This document shows positions 24,556 through 33,544 of a DNA stretch of 64,000 nucleotides, piece by piece. The notes below the pieces were generated by a model. That model was not told the origin of the DNA and did not search any database. It saw nothing but the letters and a program-made list of their open reading frames with translations. Source of the DNA: Sarcophilus harrisii (taxonomy: Eukaryota > Chordata > Mammalia > Dasyuromorphia > Dasyuridae); assembly GCF_902635505.1 (NCBI RefSeq), contig NC_045429.1, positions 31,143,257 through 31,207,256 on the forward strand, in the 5' to 3' direction. How positions within the stretch are numbered: position 1 is the stretch's first letter; each line of letters opens with the position of its first letter. Position numbers and translations under genes: made by a program.

Positions 24556-24693
24556 TTTACTGAGGCGATTGGAGTTAAGTGACTTGCCCAAGGTCACACA
24601 GCCGGGACGTGTTAAGTGTCTGAGGTCTAAGTCAGGCTCTCCTGACTTCCAGGCTGGTGCTCTACCCGCTGCACCACTCAGCTGCCCCCCATT
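24556..24693 (-). repeat. Marsupial tRNA-derived SINE (minus)
   Basis: A T-rich head is followed by 'tgaggcgattggagttaagt', 'gacttgcccaaggtcacaca' and 'gctgcaccactcagctgccc', a nearly complete SINE in reverse orientation. Confidence 0.85.
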
Positions 24694-25070
24694 TGGGGGC
24701 CAAATTAGACCTCATGACATCATCACACCATGAGAGATGGGCACCCCCTTTAGCTTCCAGTTCTTTAGGTTATAATTTTTTTGTGTCTCTGAGTCTTTTT
24801 CCTCTTTTGAATGAAGGTTTAGTAATATTGATAGATCAGAGGATATGGAAACGTCCTGCTTTCAAGAAAAGAAGAAGCGAGCAGACTGCAAACTATGGGC
24901 CAGTGAGCTTGACTTGAATTTAAAAAATCATTCAAAAGATGGCGCCCCCTTTGGGCCACACTCATCTCCTTGCCTTTCCTGACCTGTAACTTCAGTACTA
25001 GTAGAAGGGAATGCTCTGCAATTGATTTAGTTATTAGCAAAGCTTTTGATGAAATGTCAGATGCTATTCT

Positions 25071-25240
25071 TTTTTTTTTTTTTTTTTAAATTAAAGCTTT
25101 TTATTTTCAAAACATTTGCATGGAAAAATTGTCAGCACTGATCCCTGTAAAACCTTGTGTTTCCTCTCCTTCCCCTCACCTCCTCCCCTAGATGGCAGGC
25201 CATCCACTATATGTTAAGCATGTTAGAATAGATGCTGTCC
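25071..25240 (-). repeat. LINE-1 3' tail (minus) inserted in L3
   Basis: A poly(T) is followed by 'tttattttcaaaacatttgc' and 'cacctcctcccctagatgg', the extreme 3' end of the marsupial L1. The flanks read 'tgctattctt' and 'tgctatcctt', a possible diverged target-site duplication. Confidence 0.75.
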
Positions 25241-25440
25241 CCTGCTATCCTTGTGGGGAAGGTGGAGAGATACGGATTAACTGATAACACAGTCAGGTGG
25301 ACATAGAACTTGTTGGCTGGCCAGGTTCAAAGAGAAGGTAATTGTTAACGGTTCCATGTGACCAAGGCAGGCGATCTCCAGTGGGCCACGCCAGGGATCT
25401 CTGTTTGGCCCTGTGCTGTATTTTTTTAATCAGTTAAATT

Positions 25441-26550
25441 TTTTTTAATTTTAAATTTTTTAAATTTAATTTTTGGATAAAAGCAGAGAGAGCATGCTCA
25501 GCAAATTTACAGGAGATCCAGGATTGAGAGAGACAGACAGACTTGGTAAGGAAGGTGTGAATTGTCCCCAAAGGCCCGGAAGGGTGGAAGACATCAGTCC
25601 TGTTCTGTTTGCTCTGAGAGCCAGGAACCTGATGGGGGCGGAAGGTGAGCAGGGCAGAGGCCTAATAATCAGAACTGGCTGTCCCAGAGCAGAGGAGACT
25701 GCCAGGAGAGCGTCCCCTCCTTGGGGGTGGGGGGGTTTGGACAACCCCCTTTCTGTTTGTTGTTGCTTGTAGCCCCCAGTCATCAATAAAACATACACAA
25801 CCCGACGTTTGGCATTTAAAGCCACACAGACGACATCCCAGACCCCAGAGCCACTGGCTCTCTCGCTGTTCCTCCGTCTCCGGGTTCTGTGCTTATGAAC
25901 CGGCCGTTTCCCCCACATGGGAACGGCTCTCCCAGGACAAATCCAGACGGGCTCCCAGGGGTCCGGGTCTCCCATCTTGCCCAACACAATTACTCTTTAC
26001 TTTGTTGTCTTAGACTTTGCGCAAAGCCGCACAAGCTGATAGGCTGCTAGAGAATGGAGTCTGGTTAGGCGCCTAATAAATGCCTGTGATTTGTGAGTAA
26101 GGAAGGGGGCCCTGTCTGCAGTAAGAGGAAGAGAAAGTCTAAATGGCCACTAAGTGGCCAAGACTCCTGGCCTGACATGTCTCATGGCAACGGGGCGGGG
26201 GGACCTCGGGAAAGTGGGGAGTGCTCCAGTTCTGGACCCTCCTCCCTTGGGTCCTTGGCAGAAATCTGGACTTGCTTATTAAGGGATGGTTTTGGATCAT
26301 CTGGAAGGGAATCTGTTGCTTGGGTGGTTGAAGAGGAAGCAGATCCCACCATTTCTCCCCCACCAGACCCGTCCTCAGGTCTGGGTGGCATGACTTAGGC
26401 GGGGCCTGGATAAGCCAAGAGCCCCATTAAACAGGGGAGTCTGTGAAGCCGGAGCGTCTTTTCCTTTCTTTGCATCTCCAGCCCTTCACACAGCTCCCTG
26501 TATATAGTAGGTGCTAAATCAATGTCTACTGACTGACCCACTGTCCAGAG
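25441..26550. other. Intergenic DNA with small L2 tails
   Basis: No gene was recognised. Short L2 3' tails are visible at about 26060-26090 ('gcgcctaataaatgcctg') and 26470-26540 ('tagtaggtgctaaatcaatg'). A 173-residue minus-strand open frame at 25466-25987 shows no recognisable domain and is probably chance. Confidence 0.4.
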
Positions 26551-26554
26551 GATG

Positions 26555-26790
26555 GCCGCCGAATGGGGATGGGCTTGGAGCCCTGGCAGAGGCTGGGTAG
26601 AAAGACCTGGGAGTGTTTGGGCTGGAGAAGGTTCGGGGGGACACGAGTGCTGTCTTTAGGAACATGGAGGAGTCCCCAGGGGAGGAGGGAAGCGGGCAGA
26701 ATTGGGAGTCTTGGGGGAATGCTCCAGGAGGCCAGATGAGGTTAAATGTCAGAAAAAACTGCACGGTGACAGCTGTCCCAGAGTGGAGGG
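26555..26790 (+). repeat. L3/CR1 3' fragment (plus)
   Basis: The words 'tgtttgggctggagaaggtt' and 'ggttaaatgtcagaaaaaac' match the L3 3' region. Confidence 0.6.
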
Positions 26791-27370
26791 GCCCTTCATC
26801 TGAGAAGGGGGTGGCCGGAGTCCCAGGACAGAGCCCTTGGGTGTTGGGGCCGGGGAGGTGCGTCTTTTAGAGGCCCACCTCGGGCCTTTTGTCCCTAGCA
26901 GCCCACACACGTCACCCCTCAGGCCCTGGAAGGTGGCCAGCGCAGGGCAGCCTCTGACTTCGTTATTTGGCGGCCCAACAGGGCCAGCTCAGGGAGAGGT
27001 GGGGGCAGGGTGTATGCTGGCTTCCTGCTTACCCCCCCCCCCCCCCCCAGTTGTGGGAGCCCAAGGGGACACAGGCTGAGAACTGACCTGCGGGTCCATG
27101 GGCTCCAAGGACGGCAGCAGAGAAGGAGGGAGCCAAAAGCCCGAGGAAAATTCAGCCAGATTACCTGTTTACCGGCCCCAGGTAAGCTAGGAAGGAGGCA
27201 GGGCAAGCGGCAGGTTAGCCCTTCCTGTCCCTGGGCCTTGCCCTGGATTGGCTGCAGCTGCTCTGCCTGCCCGCCTCCTGTCCTCCCAGTAGGACCTGGG
27301 CAGGGACATTCCCCGGCTGGGTAGGGCTTACCGGAAACTGGATCCCTCCTAGTCAGGGCCAACCTGCCCT
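26791..27370. other. GC-rich intergenic DNA, unassigned
   Basis: A poly(C) run lies at 27033-27049. No exon with recognisable similarity was found. Confidence 0.35.
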
Positions 27371-27541
27371 GGGAGGAGGAGGAGGAGGAGGAGGAGGAGG
27401 AGGAGGAGGAGGAGAGAGGAGGGAGGAGGGAGGAGGAGGAGGGAGGAGGAGGAGGAGGAGGAGGAGGAGGAGGAGGAGGAGGAGGAGGAGGAAAAGGAGG
27501 AGGAGGGGAGGAGGAGGAGGAGGAGGAGGGGTGGGGGAGGA
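27371..27541. repeat. (GGA)n trinucleotide tract
   Basis: About 170 bases of almost pure GGA repeat have a few G-run interruptions. The strand is entirely purine across most of its length and could form G-quadruplex or triplex structures. The Ser- and Pro-rich open frames on the other strand are products of the repeat. Confidence 0.97.
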
Positions 27542-28435
27542 TGTGGTACAGGTGGTACAGGATGCAAGTGGAGCAGAAGGAATGCTGCCTGGCCACCTGC
27601 TCCTCCTGAGGCCCCATGCCCACGGAGCCTCGGAAACAGCCCTTCACTGCCCCCATCACACAGCCTCTTTCTAACCCTCCATGCACTGACTCTGCAGGGA
27701 CCTGCGGCTCTCTAACTGCCCCCAGTCTAATGCCCCCTGAGCCAGCAGGGCCCTCCCAGCATAGCCCCAGGTGTTTTAATTGCCTCCATCACAAGCTCAC
27801 CCTGCAGAGACCTCCGGATACCCCCATGGCTCTTTAACAGCCCCTGGGCCACTGTATCCCTGGTCCGGCCCTCCCAGGTGTTCTAACAGCCTTCAAACTC
27901 CCACCCCAGCTCCACGCCTCTCACTGCTTACCCAACATTCCTCCCCTGCTCTAGCACCTTTGAGCCAGACCTCCTGACTTCCAGCATGAGCCCCCAGATC
28001 CCCCATCGGGCCCCAGCTCTTCTCTGGGCTCCGTCCCTTTGGGCTGTTTAAATCTGAAGGTTGGGGAGCATCTTAGGTCTCATGGGGCGCCCGGCGTAAT
28101 GGTTTGGTTTGGGATTTTGCTCTGGGCCGAAAGATCCTGATGGAAGAGAGGAGTCTGAATTCTGCCAAGCCCTGAGGTTTCTGTCGATTCACTTCCATCC
28201 GTTGAGTGTTTGTTTGAGCCTGAAACAGTCCTTGCCCGCATGGATGCGACTTGCACAACAGACAAATCCTTCCCCGAGATTTAGGTGGGAGCCCCTGAGA
28301 GGAGGCAGGGATTCAAGGAAGCCGAATGAGAGGAGGCCAGGGCGGGCAAAGGCACAGTGTCCGTCTGTCCATGAAGGAATCGTGTTCAGGGAACAAGCAG
28401 GGCCAAATTAGCTGAGCTGGCAGGTGTGTGAGGAA
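27542..28435. other. Unassigned intergenic DNA
   Basis: The sequence is GC-rich and looks unique. No supported gene. Confidence 0.35.
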
Positions 28436-28439
28436 GACT

Positions 28440-28930
28440 TAGGTTCAGATACTATCCTAAGCTCTAGGGACATAAAGAAAGGCAAAAACACATTCCCTGA
28501 CCTCAAGGAGCTTACAGTCTAATCATAATGTAGATATCCAGTAGAAAGTGTGAGCCTAGAGCTCCAAAGAGAAGAGGGCTGGGAACATAGATCTGGGGGG
28601 CATCCCAGAGAGCTCGTGGGCGAAGGAGACGTCAAGTGAAAGAGCACAGCAAGGCAGAGGAGGAGCTGGGAAAAAAGACAGACCGACTTGATAGGGCAGG
28701 ATATAACCAGGAGGAGCAACATCATGGAAACTGAGGGATGGAGAGGAGTATAGACAGCCATCTGAAAAGCTGGAGGTCAAACAGAATGATGACTGAAGAA
28801 ATGCTGTTGATTGGGGTGGTTGAGCTCGTGGTGACCCAGAAGTGAGCACTCCCATGCAGTGGCAGAGCTGGAAGCTCAATTGGAGGAACGTGAGCAATGA
28901 ACTTGAGGGAAGGAAATGGAGGCTAGGCAA
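28440..28930 (-). repeat. LINE-2 fragment (minus)
   Basis: It starts with the L2 tail words 'cctcaaggagcttacagtct' and then jumps to older ORF2-side sequence ('aggaggagcaacatcatgg', 'tgaagaaatgctgttgattg'), so it is an internally deleted copy. Confidence 0.55.
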
Positions 28931-28949
28931 AGCTTCCTAGGAGTTTGGG

Positions 28950-29200
28950 TGAAAGGGACAATCTTCCTCTGAGAAGGAACTATGCAGACTGAATGTGAAT
29001 CAAAGCATAGTATTTTTACCTTTTTTTAGTTTGCTTTTCCTTTTTGGTGGTTTTCCCCTTTTGTACTGATTTTTTCTTGCACAACATGACAAATGTGGAA
29101 ATATGTTTAAAAGAATGTACATGTATATAACCTATATCAGATTGTTGTCTGGGGGGAAGGTAAGGAGGGAGCAAAAGATTGGAACATTTCATTTAAATTT
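28950..29200 (+). repeat. LINE-1 3' UTR (plus)
   Basis: The words 'gagaaggaactatgcagact', 'gtatttttaccttttttagt' and 'ttgtctggggggaaggtaag' are L1 3' UTR in sense orientation. Confidence 0.65.
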
Positions 29201-29204
29201 GTTT

Positions 29205-29385
29205 TCTTAATATTTTTCCCCAGTTACATTTAAAACAGTATTTTTACATTTTTTAAACTTTTGAGTTCCAGATTTTCTCCCTTATCCCAACCCCATTAAG
29301 AAACCACATGTGAAGTTATACAAAATATTTTCATAAAAGTCATGTGAAAAAAAACAACCATAGATCTCCAACCCTAATAAAAATC

Positions 29386-29442
<57 letters not shown>

Positions 29443-29700
29443 CATCATAAGTTCTTCAGAGTTGTGAATCATTGTACTGCCAAGATTAGCAAAGTCATTT
29501 ATAGTTGGTTGGTCATCTCAGAACATTGTATTACTTTGTATACAGTACATTTCACTTTCCTTTAGTTCATGGAGGACTTTCCAGGGTTTTTTTCTGAGAG
29601 CATCCTGCTCATCATTTCCCACAGAACAACAATATTCCATGACAATCACATACCACAATTTATTCAGCCATTCCCCAGTTGATGGGCATTCCCTCAATTG
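29205..29700 (-). repeat. LINE-1 3' end (minus)
   Basis: This older L1 subfamily carries a (GA)n at 29388-29438 in its 3' UTR. It also holds ORF2-end words such as 'tatgacaatcac'-like sequence and 'ttattcagccattccccagt'. The minus strand reads EWLNKLWYVIVMEYCCSV. Confidence 0.75.
29388..29438. repeat. (GA)n microsatellite
   Basis: About 25 perfect GA units inside the L1 3' UTR. Confidence 0.95.
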
Positions 29701-29960
29701 GAACATACAAAAATGAATGTTGAAAACTATCTTTACATGTGTCTGGAAAAAATAAAATGCTGTCTTTAGCATCTTTTATATTTTCTTAATAGTATTTATT
29801 TTTTCCAAATACATGCAAAGATAGTTTTCAACATTCACTTTTTGCAAAAACTTGTGTTCCAAATTGTTCTCTCTCTGTCCTTCCCCAAATAGCAAATAAC
29901 CTGATATAGGTTAAATGTGAAATTCTTCTAAATATAAAATAAAATACTATTGATAAGAAA
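29701..29960. repeat. Two opposed LINE-1 3' tails forming an inverted repeat
   Basis: A plus-oriented L1 tail (29710-29760) faces a minus-oriented L1 tail (from about 29790). Their shared end sequence makes an imperfect hairpin with arms at about 29710-29740 and 29811-29841. Confidence 0.7.
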
Positions 29961-30394
29961 ACAAGTCAATCATGGGAGAAGGAAAGGCTTCTGGGTAGTG
30001 GTGAGAGCTCAACAGAGATTCAATTATTTTATCTGTCTCACATCATCAAGTCAGTCATCAAGGTCACATGGCTTTCTCTAGGAGTGTGTGGTAGGGAGGG
30101 GAGAAGATGGTAAGTGGGAGTAATTAAGGCCTGAGTTTGGCAGGAGGAGCAGGGACTGAGGGATTCAAGGGGTGCTGACAGGGGAAAGTTAAATAGGCGG
30201 CAGAAGTGAAGGGAATGGGCAGAGAGGTACAGAGTGAGGAAGAAGACTTGAAAAACCAACAAAATAAAGAATATAATAAAAGATGAACTCGCAGGGATTG
30301 GGAGAGGAGACAGAAAGAAAGAGTGTGTGAGTGGGGCAGGAGCATTCTGGAGTCAGTTGTGTGCCACAGCGGCTGTGTAGACTCGGACTCGGAG
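29961..30394. other. Unassigned, possibly L2-derived
   Basis: The purine-rich composition and phrases such as 'gcctgagtttggcaggagg' recall L2 5' sequence in reverse. The similarity is too weak for a firm call. Confidence 0.35.
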
Positions 30395-30592
30395 TTAATT
30401 AGGAAGATGAGTTGAAAACCAATCTCAGGAGTTTCTTAGCCTTGTGATGTTGGGCAAGTTTTAACGTTTGATGACTTCAGTTTCTTTATTTGTATTAAAA
30501 AGCAGCATCTAGGGGCTCTACCTCTACCTCGAGGGGATATTTTGATGATCAAATAAAGTGCTTGAAAAGCTTACACATGCTATTGAATGCAA
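30395..30592 (+). repeat. MIR SINE (plus)
   Basis: The phrases 'gatgttgggcaagttttaac', 'ttcagtttctttatttgtat' and 'aataaagtgcttgaaaagct' follow the MIR order. Confidence 0.65.
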
Positions 30593-31184
30593 TTGTTATT
30601 GTTGATGTTGTAGCTTATAAACGCAAAGGGACTGTCTGGGAGTGACTGAGAAAAGAAAATCTGCCCCCTCCTTCTGATCCAGGGCCTGAAAGGAATACTC
30701 AGTGCTACAGAGGGTGAGAGGTGGGAGCAACAGCGTGGCGAGAGCCTCAGTCTGTCCCAGATGCTGGGGGTGACCATGTCCTGCTGCGTGCACCTCACCA
30801 GCACCCGACCTGGTGGACAGCGACACCTTTCTCTTCCCTCATTTCCTACAAGCCATCTCCAGTCCTCCCGATCTATCTCCATCTGGCCACCGCCCCAGGG
30901 GGTTCTGGAGGAGAAAGTGAGGCTGGTGGCTTTGCCCAGTGCCTCCTCACTTAAGTGCCTGATGCCCCCAGCAGTGGTCGCTTCTCCCTGGCATTGTCCT
31001 GTGCTTATCGTACAGGTTGTACCCTTTTTTCCCCAAGGAGAATGTAAGCTCCTTGGGGACAGGGATTCTTTGTGCTCCAACACAAAGTAGGCGCCTGCTA
31101 GATACAAAATCCTGTTTGCAAAAGTTGTAAAGAGGCAAATTTTAGCGCGTGTGTCTTTCTGCCAGTGAAAGCCATCCTTAAGAA
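30593..31184. other. Intergenic DNA with an L2 tail
   Basis: A plus-oriented L2 3' tail is visible at about 31020-31110 ('atgtaagctccttggggaca'). No gene was recognised in the rest. Confidence 0.4.
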
Positions 31185-31610
31185 TGAGCTGCCTAAACAA
31201 GATCATATGACGATCAACTCTGATGGACGCAGCTCTTCTTAAGAATGAGATGATTCAGGCCAGTTCCAATGATTTTATGATGAGAGTCATCTACACCAGA
31301 GAGAAAGAACCATGGGAACTGAGTGTGGATTTCAACCTATCATTTTTACTTCCATTTGCTTGAATTTTCGCATTTTTCTTCCTTTTTGATCATTTTTTTC
31401 TTGTGCAGCAAGATAATTGTATATGTATGCCTATATTGCATTTACATATTCCCCCCCCCCCATGTTTAACATGCACTGGACTACTTGCCATTTAGGGGAG
31501 AGGGTGGAGGGAAAGGGGGGAATAGGAACACAGTTTTTCAAGAGTCAATGGTGAAAAATGATCCTGGCACATATTTCAAAAAGAGCTTCAATGAAAATTT
31601 AAAAAGCTGC
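31185..31610 (+). repeat. LINE-1 3' UTR (plus)
   Basis: The words 'gatgattcaggccagttcca', 'tgtgcagcaagataattgta' and 'ggactacttgccatttaggg' show the L1 3' UTR in sense orientation, ending in 'aaaatttaaaaagc'. A short poly(C) lies within (31450-31461). Confidence 0.85.
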
Positions 31611-32299
31611 CTAGGGAGATGATGGCTTTCCTTTCACTGGAGGTTTCCCAGCAGAGGCAGGATGACATGGGAAGGGACCATTGAGACCCCCTCCCCCTTT
31701 CCCCAACCCTGTTTCACAATGGAAGCCCAGACAGATCCAAGTGGATGGCCGTGGGCAGTCAGCGGCAGAGCAGAGATTTGGCCTCCAGTGCAGGGCAAGT
31801 TCTACTGTACCAGGATGTGCCTACCACATTGGTCAGAGGTGATAGAGCGGTTGGTATTTGGATGTGGTTTGGACTCCAGTCTCTGAGGGCCTTTTTACAC
31901 CCAAGATTCTGTGATCCTGCCTCTGTCCGGACTGCTGTATGGGATGTGATCTAGAAGCAGTAGGTGATCCAGGATCAGGACACCCGGCTTCCAGTCTTGG
32001 TCCCTTCACATCCATTACTAGAGAAGTGCTGCAGTCGCTACTTCTCTGAGGGATTTTGAGCACTCAGCCATCCCGATTCTCCTTAAAGACCCCCAGTGAC
32101 AGGGAGGTCACTGCGTCCCACAGCAGCAATTCCCTCCTGTGGAACCTCTAACAATTAGACAGCCTCTTCCTCATACCTAACTCTGGGGCTCAAAGTAGAT
32201 CACAAAGTCTGTAGTTGTTGCAGGGACCCCTGCTACCCGCAAGGCCGCAGAGGGTAGAGGGGATTGAGAGGGGCTGGCCTAGGCAGGGTGGCCAGGGTG
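31611..32299. other. Intergenic DNA with L3/CR1 traces
   Basis: Short L3-like traces are visible at about 31610-31665 ('actggaggtttcccagcaga') and 32085-32180 ('cagtgacagggaggtcactg'). No gene. Confidence 0.4.
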
Positions 32300-32600
32300 G
32301 TCATCACCAAGCAACGGGCATTTGCCACGAAGCAGGCCCTGCGCAAAATACTGGGGATACAAGACAGACAAAAAAAAAGAAAAAAAGAGAAAAACCAGTT
32401 CCTGCCTTCTGAACTCACAGTCTAATTGAGGGGAGGGGGGGGAATAGGTGAGCCACTGCATACGAACAAGGTGCAAACAAGGCCAATAGGAGGTAATTTC
32501 AGGGCAAGGTGCTGGGGGGGGGGTGGTGGCTGGGAGAGGCCTCTTAAAGGTAGAACTTGAGCTGAATCTCATAGGAAAGCATTTCAGGGGGAGGATCTGG
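32300..32600 (-). repeat. LINE-2 3' end (minus)
   Basis: The L2 tail words 'aatactggggatacaagaca' and 'gaactcacagtctaattgag' are present, with an A-rich interruption at 32372-32394. Confidence 0.7.
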
Positions 32601-33189
32601 CCTGGAGGGTCTGGGCTGGACTCTCCCTGGGAAGGGAGACAGTGTGGGCTGAGGGAGGGCTTCAGTCAAGCACCCTGGTAAGGAAGCCAGGATGGAGAGC
32701 CCCATTTGGGGGGCAGGGGAGCCAGAGTACAAGAGGACACTTCAGTTCTACCCCCAGTGAAGCTGAAGGTGGGGATCTTGAATACAGCGGGTTGGGCTCC
32801 AGTCCTCAGAGCGAGCACAGGCTGGGAATCTCGGCGGGAGGGCCGAATGGTGGGGGCTGGAAGGGAATCCAGGAGGGGAAGCGGGAGAGCTCTGGGGCTC
32901 CGCCGAAAAGCCCAGGAGGGCCGGAGCCTCATGGGTGCCCAGCCATGACTGAGGAGGCCGGCATTGTTCAGTTCCAGGGAACGGGAGAAAACTGGTCACT
33001 CTCTCCATTTGTCTCCTTTCCTTGCTTGCCCGAATTTGCCAGCGGCCAGAGCAGGAGGGGGAGTGGGGAAGCAGATGGTGCCGGCCTCTGCAGGGAGCAA
33101 GGAGGGTGGGCAGGCCCTGCAGCCCCTTTGCCTCCCTCTGGCCCCTGGCCCCACAACTGAACTGTCAATGGCTGAAGGCAGGCACTTCC
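32601..33189. other. GC-rich flank downstream of CFAP57
   Basis: No exon was recognised. Several open frames on both strands here are a result of high GC content. The region just past the CFAP57 poly(A) signal is rich in G/T on the minus strand, as expected downstream of a cleavage site. Confidence 0.4.
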
Positions 33190-33195
33190 TTTATT
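33190..33195 (-). promoter_or_regulatory. Polyadenylation signal AATAAA of CFAP57
   Basis: A canonical AATAAA on the minus strand lies about 145 bases past the CFAP57 stop codon, with GT-rich sequence ('gttgtgggg') about 40 bases further on. Confidence 0.8.
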
Positions 33196-33338
33196 CCCCC
33201 CCCCTTGCCTTCTCCCGGGGGCTCAGGGAACAGGGCCCGCCTTGCGGGGCTTCAGACCAGCCAGGGGCAGAGAGCACCGAGGCCTCCTCCTCCAGGGCTC
33301 CTGGGGGCCTGCTTGCATCTGCTTGCGGCTCAGGAGGC

Positions 33339-33544
33339 TCAGTTGCTCCCGGTCTCAATGCTCCTGTCACTCTCTAAGGAGGGGAGCCTCCCCGGGGGGT
33401 GGAGCCCCGGGATCTGTTCCTTCTCTTGCAGATGGTCCCGCAGGCGCCGGATCTCCAGCCGCTGCATCTCTATGATCCGCTCCGTTTCTTCTTCCTCGGT
33501 CAGCCTCAAAATCCCAGCGGTGGAGGGCTTCTCCACACTGGGCA
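33339..33544 (-). CDS. CFAP57: CFAP57 last coding exon
   Basis: Acceptor 'cctcacag'; the first two bases complete a Val codon. It encodes PSVEKPS...[16 protein letters not shown]...GSN and the TGA at 33341-33339. The [14 protein letters not shown] core is identical to human; the last 25 residues are more variable. Confidence 0.95.

Larger units (their letters stand above)
23960..25440 (+). repeat. L3/CR1-type LINE (plus), interrupted
   Basis: Readable L3 blocks include 'caaactatgggccagtgagc' (24889-24908) and 'gcaaagcttttgatgaaatg' (25039-25058). Further blocks are 'ttgtggggaaggtggagaga' after an L1 tail, and 'cagggatctctgtttggccc' near 25390. Insertions at 24135-24693 and 25071-25240 interrupt it. 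It is strongly decayed. Confidence 0.65.

Noticed and set aside
25466-25987. 173-codon minus-strand open frame as a gene
   Set aside because: No similarity to any known protein, no supporting splice or poly(A) structure, and its flanks are repeat-derived.
26919-27686. 255-codon minus-strand open frame with poly-Ser and poly-Pro
   Set aside because: Low-complexity translation of the GGA tract; no conserved residues outside it.
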